A program made the position numbers and the translations under genes. DNA of 5,485 nucleotides from Rhodobacteraceae bacterium UBA1957 (GTDB taxonomy: Bacteria > Pseudomonadota > Alphaproteobacteria > Rhodobacterales > Rhodobacteraceae), in contig DDEJ01000112.1 in NCBI GenBank assembly GCA_002336405.1, forward strand, positions 3,122-8,606. The letters run 5' to 3'. The notes beneath the pieces are model-generated. The model did no database searches. It saw nothing but the letters and a program-made list of their open reading frames with translations, and was not told the origin of the DNA. This document shows, piece after piece, positions 1-5,485 of this stretch (position 1 is the stretch's first letter; each line of letters opens with the position of its first letter).

Positions 1-1
1 A

Positions 2-649
2 CACAGCGTATTACACAGCGCATCACATCGACAATCACAACGCGCACAACCGGCCTTAAACGTCTTTCAAGACATTACCCTGCAACACGCACGGGTGCAT
101 GAATGCTGCGGGCAGGCGCGCGTATTCTTTGCCATGTTGGTGGCCGCAAAAGTCAACGGACCTGTGTTTTGGATTGCCCCCAAATGGCAGCGGGATCACC
201 TAAATCCGGACGGGATGCACCCCTACGTCAAACCCCAAAACTTTACTTTCATAAACCCCGACCGGCCCGAAGATACCCTGTGGGTGATGGAAGAGGCACT
301 GCGCTGTGGCGCCGTTCCCTTGGTGGTGGCCGATCTGCCAACACCACCCAGCCTAACCGCAGTGCGACGGCTGCATCTGGCCGCAGAAAATAACACCGGA
401 CAGAACACAAACGCCCCTTTGGGGCTGCTTTTAACGCATGGTGAAGGCGGCGCACCGGGGGTGGAAAGCCGCTGGCACATGACCCCTGCACATAGTCCTA
501 CAGCACAATGCTGGCACTTGACACGCACCCGGGCGCGCACCGCACCCGTCAAACAGTGGCTGGTCGCAAAAACCAGAACCGGTCTAAAAACACAGCCCCA
601 CCCTATGCCCGCCGACCCAGGCAATAAAAACCGCCACGACCACACCTAA
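2..649 (+). CDS. ImuA-like (RecA/SulA superfamily) protein, 5' end off the window
   Basis: The frame is open from the left edge to a TAA at 647-649, giving 215 codons. There is no ATG, GTG or TTG before the GTG at 95, and the sequence upstream of 95 (DITLQHAR) already reads like family sequence, so the true start is probably a few codons outside the window. Features resemble short ImuA-like proteins of Rhodobacterales: HECCGQAR from 98 sits where RecA has its Walker A loop but lacks GK[ST]; WIAPKWQ follows from 170; a hydrophobic Walker B-like strand VPLVVADL starts at 314; and the conserved RRLHLAAE starts at 365, followed by LGLLL. ImuA proteins of the imuA-imuB-dnaE2 cassette act in damage-induced mutagenic synthesis, but the biochemical role of this short form is not established and the loss of Walker A argues against ATPase activity. 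The next gene is a broken transporter, not imuB. The family assignment rests on recalled motif similarity. Confidence 0.7.
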   Translation, partial: HSVLHSASHRQSQRAQPALNVFQDITLQHARVHECCGQARVFFAMLVAAKVNGPVFWIAPKWQRDHLNPDGMHPYVKPQNFTFINPDRPEDTLWVMEEALRCGAVPLVVADLPTPPSLTAVRRLHLAAENNTGQNTNAPLGLLLTHGEGGAPGVESRWHMTPAHSPTAQCWHLTRTRARTAPVKQWLVAKTRTGLKTQPHPMPADPGNKNRHDHT

Positions 650-713
650 AACGACACCACCCTGTCAAAAACTGCTATAAGATAACAAAACATGCTGCTA
701 CGTTGAAAACAAT

Positions 714-1904
714 ATGCGCATTTTATTATCGCTTACCGCCCTTTTGTTATCCGTAATCTTGCTACAGCTCTCTTCTGGCGGGCTTGGATCGCTGGATGCG
801 CTGTCGGGGTTTGAGCTGAATTTCACCACCGCGCAAATTGGTCTTTTGGGGTCGGCCCATTTTGTCGGGTTTTTCATCGGTTGCTGATGGGCCCCCCGCC
901 TCTTGGGAGCAGCGGGCATGCGCGAGCTTTCGCCGCCTTTACAGCCACTGGTGCCATCGGCCTGCTGGCGCATATGCTGATCGTCGACCCCACCGCTTGG
1001 GCAGTGATGCGGGTTGCGACAGGTCTATGCGTGGCGGGGTGCTATACTGAAATTGAGGCCTGGTTACAGGCCAAAGTGACCAACCAGACCCGCGGGGCGG
1101 ACCATGGGCGCTTATCGGGCCGTTGATATGGGGGGGGTCGCTGGCCTCGCAGTTGATGATCAGCGTGCTGACACCAGTCAGCTCTGTATCATATAACATT
1201 CTGGCACTGCTGTGCTGCGCCGCACTCATACCGCTGGCGTTGACCAAATCCCCCCCCCCGAAACCCCCAAAGGGCCACGCCTGCGACCGATGCTGGCCGT
1301 GCGCAATTCCCCACTCGCAGCAGCAGGGGTGGTTGTTGCGGCCCTATCGGGGGCCTCATTCCGAATGGTTGGCCCCATCTATGGCGCTGCGGTTGGCCTT
1401 CAAATTGACCAGATCGCCTATTTTCTAGCTGCCTTTGTTCTTGGCGGTGCGCTGGCCCAGATCCCTGCTGGCTGGCTGGCCGATAAATATGATCGCCGAA
1501 AAGCGCTGATATGGCTCTCGGTTGTGGCGGTAATGAGCTGCCTTGCCAGCATTTTCATCGGAAACTACAGCACCACGGCCATCTTCCTGACAGCATTAAT
1601 TTTTGGCATAACAACATTTCCAATATTTTCAGTGACCTCTGCCCATGCTCATGATTTTGTCCAGAGCAATGAACGGGTCGAACTGTCTGCCGCCTTTATA
1701 TTTTATTACGCTCTCGGCGCAATTGCCTCGCCGTTGCTGGCGTTGTTTGTGATGATTGCATCCAGTCATGTTTTGCTGATTATTTTTGGGCTCAGTCGGA
1801 TGCGCGTACGCCCCACCCGCACCGAACGCACGCCCTATATCTATGCGCCACGCACCTCGTTTATCATTGGAAGATTGCTTAAGCGAATGCGCGACAAACT
1901 CTAG
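714..1904 (+). pseudogene. Degraded MFS transporter (YcaD-like), multiple frameshifts and a nonsense codon
   Basis: Translating piecewise recovers one transporter of roughly 380-400 residues. ATG 714 opens a hydrophobic first helix (MRILLSLTALLLSVILL) and runs to a TGA at 885-887 inside FFIGC*WAPRLLG, where relatives have two Trp. Around 917 one base is missing (GGCATGCG for GGCCATGCG) and the reading moves to HARAFAAFTATGAIGLL. An extra G in the run at 1094-1097 shifts it to RTMGAYRAVDM, an extra G in the eight-G run at 1130-1137 shifts it to SLASQLMISVL, and the ten-C run at 1250-1259 shifts it to PPETPKGPRLRP. From there it is open to TAG at 1902-1904. The loop motif GWLADKYDRRK at 1470-1502 is the MFS motif A, and the close AQIPAGWLADK context resembles E. 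coli YcaD. About 11 residues also seem missing near 1735. No clear Shine-Dalgarno precedes 714. Substrate unknown. Given six lesions it cannot make an intact transporter; sequencing error could explain some homopolymer shifts but not all. Confidence 0.9.
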
Positions 1905-1960
1905 CACCCGCCGCCCGCATCCGCTAAAGAGTATAAACGCAGGCAAAAGGCACAACTTTC

Positions 1961-3679
1961 ATGACCAGACATCTGATCACTTCGGCGATCCCCTATATTA
2001 ACGGTATCAAGCATTTAGGCAATCTGGTTGGCAGCCAACTGCCTGCCGATCTGTTTGCCCGCTATCAGCGTGCCCGCGGCAACGAAGTAATGTTCCTTTG
2101 CGCCACCGACGAACATGGCACACCGGCCGAACTGGCGGCGGCAAAAACCGGCCAACCGGTTGCCGAGTACTGCACCGCTATGCATGCCACACAAGAAAAG
2201 ATCGCGCAGGGCTTTCGCCTGTCGTTTGATCACTTTGGGCGTTCATCCAGCCCTCAGAACCATGAGTTGACCCAGCATTTTGCCGGTCGGTTGGCCGCGG
2301 CCGGGCTGATCAAAGACGTGACCGAACAACAGGTCTATTCCAACGCTGACGGCCGCTATTTGCCAGATCGCTATATTGAGGGAACCTGCCCTGAATGTGG
2401 GTATGACAAGGCCCGCGGCGACCAATGTGAAAACTGCACCAAGCAGCTCAACCCAACTGATCTTTTACAGCCACGCAGTGCAATCTCAGGCTCCACTGAC
2501 CTCGAGGTGCGCGACACGACGCATCTGTACCTGATGCAAAGCCAGATGCGCAACCAACTGAGCGAATGGATCGACGGTAAAACTGATTGGCCAATCCTGA
2601 CCACCTCGATCGCCAAAAAATGGCTGAATGACGGTGATGGTCTGCAAGACCGCGGTATCACCCGCGATTTGCACTGGGGGATTCCCGTCAAGAAAGGCGC
2701 CGAAGACTGGCCCGGAATGGAAAATAAAGTTTTTTATGTCTGGTTCGACGCGCCGATCGAATACATCGCCTGCGCTGGTGAATGGGCCGAGGCCAATGGA
2801 AAATCTGCTGCAGATTGGCAACGCTGGTGGCGCACAGATCACGGTGCGGATGACGTGCGGTATACCCAGTTCATGGGCAAGGACAATGTGCCGTTTCACA
2901 CATTGAGTTTTCCCGCGACAATTCTAGGCTCTGGCGAGGATTGGAAGCTGGTTGATTACATCAAATCGTTCAATTATTTAAATTATGACGGTGGCCAGTT
3001 CAGCACCTCTCAAGGGCGCGGCATTTTCATGGATCAGGCGCTGGAAATTCTACCTGCAGACTATTGGCGGTGGTGGCTTCTCAGCCATGCGCCAGAAAGT
3101 TCAGACAGCGAATTCACATGGGAAAATTTCCAAGCCAATACAAATAAAGATCTGGCAGATGTGCTGGGAAATTTCGTCTCGCGGGTGACAAAATTCTGCC
3201 GCTCGAAATTCGGCGAGGCCCTGCCAGAAGGCGGCGCCTGGGGGGAACAGGAAACTGCCCTAATCTCTGAGCTCACCAGCCGCATCCGAACCTATGAAGG
3301 CTGTATGGGCGCGATCGAAGTGCGCAAATCCGCCGCGGAGCTGCGGGCAATCTGGGTTGCGGGGAATGAATACCTGCAATCTGCTGCACCGTGGTCAACC
3401 TTCAAACAAGACCCTGAAACTGCGGCGATGCAAGTCCGGCTGGCTCTGAACCTTATACGGCTTTACGCAGTGCTGTCCGAGCCTTTCATTCCCGATGCTG
3501 CCGCCAGTTTGATGGCCACAATGCACAGCGACGACCACAGCTGGCCGCTTGATGTCAGCGCGGCACTTTCCGCCCTGCCCGCAGGCCATGCCTTTAAAGT
3601 GCCCGAGGTGACGTTTCGAAAAATCACCGATGACGAAATCGCCGATTGGCAGGTTCGGTTTTCCGGCATCCGCGACTAG
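1961..3679 (+). CDS. metG: Methionyl-tRNA synthetase
   Basis: Cytoplasmic class I aminoacyl-tRNA synthetase that charges tRNA-Met with methionine using ATP, needed for initiation and elongation. The 572-residue product shows the full domain order. The HIGH motif is HLGN at residues 18-21 in [19 protein letters not shown] follows at 48-55. The connective insert carries one zinc knuckle with Cys143, Cys146, Cys156 and Cys159. WFDAPIEY is at 261-268 and [10 protein letters not shown] precedes the KMSKS loop, here QFSTSQ at 346-351. The stem-contact segment [13 protein letters not shown] starts at 367 and the helical anticodon-binding domain fills about 390-540. There is no C-terminal EMAP/Trbp111 tRNA-binding domain, so this is the compact form. 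ATG 1961 gives the expected N-terminus ([12 protein letters not shown]); a weak AAGG at 1947-1950 lies ten bases upstream. The gap to the upstream pseudogene is 56 bases, and a hairpin terminator follows 52 bases after the TAG. Confidence 0.97.
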   Translation: MTRHLITSAIPYINGIKHLGNLVGSQLPADLFARYQRARGNEVMFLCATDEHGTPAELAAAKTGQPVAEYCTAMHATQEKIAQGFRLSFDHFGRSSSPQNHELTQHFAGRLAAAGLIKDVTEQQVYSNADGRYLPDRYIEGTCPECGYDKARGDQCENCTKQLNPTDLLQPRSAISGSTDLEVRDTTHLYLMQSQMRNQLSEWIDGKTDWPILTTSIAKKWLNDGDGLQDRGITRDLHWGIPVKKGAEDWPGMENKVFYVWFDAPIEYIACAGEWAEANGKSAADWQRWWRTDHGADDVRYTQFMGKDNVPFHTLSFPATILGSGEDWKLVDYIKSFNYLNYDGGQFSTSQGRGIFMDQALEILPADYWRWWLLSHAPESSDSEFTWENFQANTNKDLADVLGNFVSRVTKFCRSKFGEALPEGGAWGEQETALISELTSRIRTYEGCMGAIEVRKSAAELRAIWVAGNEYLQSAAPWSTFKQDPETAAMQVRLALNLIRLYAVLSEPFIPDAAASLMATMHSDDHSWPLDVSAALSALPAGHAFKVPEVTFRKITDDEIADWQVRFSGIRD

Positions 3680-3731
3680 CGTCAAAAGCACCCTTTCTCG
3701 CCCAGTATACTCAGACTGCAGTGACAACATA

Positions 3732-3765
3732 AAAAGGCCCTCCCCTGATGAAGGGCGGGCCTTTT
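3732..3765. terminator. Bidirectional intrinsic terminator between metG and tig
   Basis: AAAAGGCCCTCCC at 3732-3744 pairs with GGGCGGGCCTTTT at 3753-3765 over 13 positions with a single T/C mismatch (3741 with 3756), closing an eight-base loop CTGATGAA. The stem is GC-rich in the middle and ends in A and T tracts, so either transcript has a U-rich 3' side: TTTT on the plus strand for metG, and five T from AAAAA 3731-3735 on the minus strand for tig. It stands between two convergent stop codons (3679 and 3789), as expected for a shared terminator. Confidence 0.9.
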
Positions 3766-3788
3766 CCATTACACAACCGCAATAAGCG

Positions 3789-5120
3789 CTATTCGCTTTC
3801 GAGAGCTTCTACAATCTTTTCCAGTTCGTCCTTAGTGACTGCTTTCTCTGTCACATTGGCCAGCTCAAACGCATAATCGACCACTTTGTCTTCAAAGATT
3901 GGCGCACGCATCTGTTGCTGCATCTGCTCATTGCTCTGCACAAACTCCATAAACTGACGCTCTTCGCCCGGGTACTGACGGGCTTGTGTCATCACCGCTT
4001 GCTGCATTTCAGCATCGCTGACCTGCACTTCCGCGCGCTGGCCCATTTCGGCCAACAAAAGACCCAAACGTACCCGGCGCTCCGCCAGATCTCTGTGCTC
4101 TTGCGTGGTTTCAACTGGATCGTGATCATGGCCCTGCACGTCAGGGTTTTCTTCATGCCACAGTTGGTGCGCAATCTGGCCTGCTTCGGTTTCGACCATG
4201 GAGGGTGGCAATTCGAATTTGACCTTGTCATCCAGCGCATCAAGCAAAGCCCGTTTCATCACCGCGCGCGCCGCACCTGCGTATTCGGCCTCGATGCGTT
4301 CGCCAATTTGAACCTTGAGACCGGCCAGATCTTCGGCACCGAACTTGGTGGCCAACTCGTCATTGATCTCAGCTGGAACCGGCTCTTTCACGGCTTTTAC
4401 GATACAGCTGAACACAGCCTCTTTACCGGCCAGATGCGCGGCGCCATATTCTTCAGGGAAAGTGACAACCACATCTTTTTCTGCGCCAGTCTTGACGCCG
4501 ATCAACTGCTCTTCGAAGCCGGGAATAAAGCTGTTGGAGCCCAGCACCAACGGATAATCTTCAGAGGCACCACCATCAAAGGCCTCACCATCAACTTTAC
4601 CCAAGAAATCAAACACGATCTGGTCGCCATCTTTGGCTTTGGATGTTTTTTTGCGATCTTTAAAATCCTGGGCGTTCTCAGCCAGATTGGCCAGCGCCTC
4701 ATCAACCGCGGTCTCATCGGCTTTGGCCACCAGTTTTTCCAGATCAATGGCTTTCAAATCCACGTCAGGAATGGTCGGCAGAGCCTCATAGCTCATTTTG
4801 ACCTCAACATCGTCGCCTTCTTTCCAGTCTTCATTGGTCATTTTAACGTCAGGCTGTTGCGCCGGACGATCACCGCTATCGGTAAAATGCTTGGACATCG
4901 CCCCGTCGATGGTTTCCTGCATTGCCTCGCCCAAAAGTCGCTGACCAAACTGCTTTTTCAACAGAGCCATTGGCACTTTGCCCTTGCGAAAGCCCTTCAT
5001 CTCGACGGTGGGTTGGGCTTCGGCCAATTTGCCATTAACCGTCGCTTCAAGCTCGCTCGCCGGGAGTACGATCGTATAGCCGCGTTTGAGGCCTTCATTC
5101 AGTGTCTCGGTGACCTGCAT
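3789..5120 (-). CDS. tig: Trigger factor, ribosome-associated chaperone and peptidyl-prolyl isomerase
   Basis: Binds the ribosomal exit tunnel and receives nascent chains, with a prolyl cis-trans isomerase (PPIase) domain. The 443-residue product has the three-part layout of the family (E. coli 432). The N-terminal ribosome-docking domain carries the signature GFRKGKVP at residues 43-50. The FKBP-type PPIase domain spans about 164-250, recognisable from [21 protein letters not shown], then [17 protein letters not shown] and [19 protein letters not shown]. The C-terminal substrate-cradling helical region runs from about 250 to the acidic end EALESE. ATG at 5118-5120 starts the expected [15 protein letters not shown] and has a good Shine-Dalgarno seven bases upstream. 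It is transcribed toward metG and ends 24 bases from the shared hairpin. The gene upstream on the same strand is an ABC ATPase 203 bases away, so tig probably has its own promoter. A long open frame antisense to it (3915-5240) is judged a shadow. Confidence 0.98.
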   Translation of the reverse strand: MQVTETLNEGLKRGYTIVLPASELEATVNGKLAEAQPTVEMKGFRKGKVPMALLKKQFGQRLLGEAMQETIDGAMSKHFTDSGDRPAQQPDVKMTNEDWKEGDDVEVKMSYEALPTIPDVDLKAIDLEKLVAKADETAVDEALANLAENAQDFKDRKKTSKAKDGDQIVFDFLGKVDGEAFDGGASEDYPLVLGSNSFIPGFEEQLIGVKTGAEKDVVVTFPEEYGAAHLAGKEAVFSCIVKAVKEPVPAEINDELATKFGAEDLAGLKVQIGERIEAEYAGAARAVMKRALLDALDDKVKFELPPSMVETEAGQIAHQLWHEENPDVQGHDHDPVETTQEHRDLAERRVRLGLLLAEMGQRAEVQVSDAEMQQAVMTQARQYPGEERQFMEFVQSNEQMQQQMRAPIFEDKVVDYAFELANVTEKAVTKDELEKIVEALESE

Positions 5121-5122
5121 AT

Positions 5123-5132
5123 TCCTGTCCTT
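5123..5132 (-). promoter_or_regulatory. Ribosome binding site of tig
   Basis: Read on the minus strand the bases before the tig ATG are AAGGACAGGA followed by AT. AAGGA (5128-5132) lies seven bases from the start codon, an ideal spacing, and a second AGGA (5123-5126) lies only two bases away. The first is the likely functional site and it supports ATG 5118-5120 as the start. Confidence 0.75.
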
Positions 5133-5180
5133 CTGTTTTATCTGGTACCAGTGAAGCGCATACAGGCCGTCAGTTGGGTC

Positions 5181-5233
5181 GTTGCAATACGCGTCGTCGC
5201 CCCGCTATATATAGATATAATTGGGGCTGCAAC
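5181..5233. repeat. Imperfect inverted repeat around an AT-rich core upstream of tig
   Basis: GTTGCA (5181-5186) is repeated inverted as TGCAAC (5228-5233), and GCCCC (5199-5203) as GGGGC (5223-5227). The two right-hand arms are contiguous (GGGGCTGCAAC) while the left-hand arms are separated by 12 bases, so a folded RNA would have a one-sided bulge. The centre is the AT-rich stretch 5206-5222. The right arm coincides with the candidate -35 of tig. It could be an operator-like dyad, a leader hairpin, or chance. Confidence 0.4.
5204..5232 (-). promoter_or_regulatory. Candidate sigma-70 type promoter for tig
   Basis: On the minus strand TTGCAG (5232-5227) resembles a -35 element and is followed after 17 bases by TATAGC (5209-5204), a moderate -10; TATATA two bases earlier is an alternative with a shorter spacer. 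Transcription would begin near 5197 and leave a leader of about 77 bases before the tig ATG. This is matched by eye to consensus only; AT-rich DNA here makes chance matches easy, and a perfect TATAAT also occurs on the plus strand at 5216-5221 without a convincing -35. Confidence 0.4.
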
Positions 5234-5323
5234 TATCTAACGAATTTCTTATGGGACGGAAGGCCAACAAAGCCGTCTCGGAGCAGATTTAAGCAAGTCT
5301 ATGCGGCAGCTCGTGGGTAATTT

Positions 5324-5485
5324 TCAAACTGTGCCACCAAGTGATCCTTCCAGCGTGGCCATTTCCATGCCGCCGGCCATCAGATCCTGTAATTCTTCCG
5401 GGCTGATTTCACCCCGTTTGGCGGTGCCAAGCGTCTTGCCGCGATTAAGTACGGTAAAGCGGTCGCCCACGGCCAGCGCATGACG
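5324..5485 (-). CDS. Sugar ABC transporter ATP-binding protein (FrcA-like), C-terminal 53 residues
   Basis: A minus-strand frame enters from the right edge (codon at 5485-5483) and ends at TGA 5326-5324. The residues RHALAVGDRFTVLNRGKTLG match the segment just after the H-loop in ABC ATPases, where DRF.VL..G is conserved; the Walker A, signature and Walker B motifs lie outside the window. The tail EISPEELQDLMAGG then MATLEGSLGGTV is what I recall from single-domain ATPases of carbohydrate (CUT2-like, fructose FrcA) importers of Rhizobiales and Rhodobacterales, which energise uptake from the inner face of the cytoplasmic membrane. The specific sugar cannot be read from this fragment. It is co-directional with and upstream of tig, with no convincing intrinsic terminator between them (only a 5-bp GACGG/CCGTC hairpin near 5254-5276 without a T run). 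Confidence 0.85.
   Translation of the reverse strand, partial: RHALAVGDRFTVLNRGKTLGTAKRGEISPEELQDLMAGGMEMATLEGSLGGTV

Noticed and set aside
223..645. A 140-codon open frame on the minus strand under the ImuA-like gene.
   Set aside because: The plus-strand frame carries the conserved family motifs; the minus product is Cys/Arg/Ser-rich with no recognisable domain.
651..713. A possible promoter (CTGTCA at 662-667, TATAAG at 676-681) ahead of the transporter remnant.
   Set aside because: The two elements are only eight bases apart, and the position 17 bases upstream of TATAAG (653-658, GACACC) is a poor -35. The stretch is AT-rich but gives no convincing match.
1212..1904. The long C-terminal open frame of the transporter as a separate functional protein.
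   Set aside because: Its first residues up to the C run are out of frame with the family, and the in-frame part holds only the second half of an MFS protein, with a probable helix deletion. It is best treated as part of the pseudogene.
3915..5240. A 441-codon open frame on the plus strand, fully antisense to tig.
   Set aside because: The opposite strand encodes an unmistakable trigger factor with all three domains. The antisense product is rich in Phe, His, Leu and Ile as expected from reversed codons, shows no domain I recognise, and has no Shine-Dalgarno that I can see.
5250..5280. A hairpin GACGG...CCGTC (5254-5276) as a terminator of the ABC ATPase gene.
   Set aside because: The stem is only five pairs with a long loop and is not followed by a T run on the minus strand.
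5301..5483. A 60-codon plus-strand open frame at the right end.
   Set aside because: It is antisense to the C-terminus of the ABC ATPase, whose sequence matches its family closely.
1..5485. tRNA or rRNA genes, CRISPR arrays, insertion sequences, toxin-antitoxin or phage-defence genes.
   Set aside because: Read on both strands, I found no cloverleaf, no regularly spaced repeats, no transposase fragments or terminal repeats, and no small gene pairs; almost all of the window is accounted for by the five genes listed.

Overview
The window looks like a piece of an alphaproteobacterial chromosome, most likely Rhodobacterales (Roseobacter group). The reasons are protein-level resemblances recalled from that group: an ImuA-like protein ending in the usual Roseobacter style, a methionyl-tRNA synthetase of the compact ~570-residue type, trigger factor, and the C-terminus of an FrcA-like sugar ABC ATPase. 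Base composition appears more moderate than in many Roseobacters, but I made no count, and a genus cannot be named from this window.

Layout, left to right. (1) Positions 2-649, plus strand: an ImuA-like (RecA/SulA-superfamily) protein whose first codons lie off the left edge. (2) Positions 714-1904, plus strand: a YcaD-type major facilitator transporter that is clearly broken, with one in-frame stop, four frameshifts and a probable in-frame deletion. (3) Positions 1961-3679, plus strand: intact metG. (4) Around 3732-3765: a strong hairpin flanked by A and T runs, able to terminate transcription from both sides. (5) Positions 3789-5120, minus strand: intact tig (trigger factor), convergent with metG. 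(6) Positions 5121-5323: the tig leader and upstream region, with a good ribosome binding site, a plausible promoter and an AT-rich imperfect dyad. (7) Positions 5324-5485, minus strand: the last 53 codons of a sugar ABC transporter ATP-binding protein, running off the right edge.

The genes do not form one functional system. metG (tRNA charging) and tig (nascent-chain folding) are housekeeping genes of translation. The ImuA-like gene belongs to a family linked to SOS mutagenesis but here has no imuB or dnaE2 downstream. The transporter is a decaying gene between it and metG.

I do not see a previously undescribed system. The most informative signal is the multiply broken transporter, whose original reading can be reconstructed base by base. 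Secondary points are the isolated ImuA-like gene, the lysine-less KMSKS loop in MetRS, and the dyad/promoter region upstream of tig.
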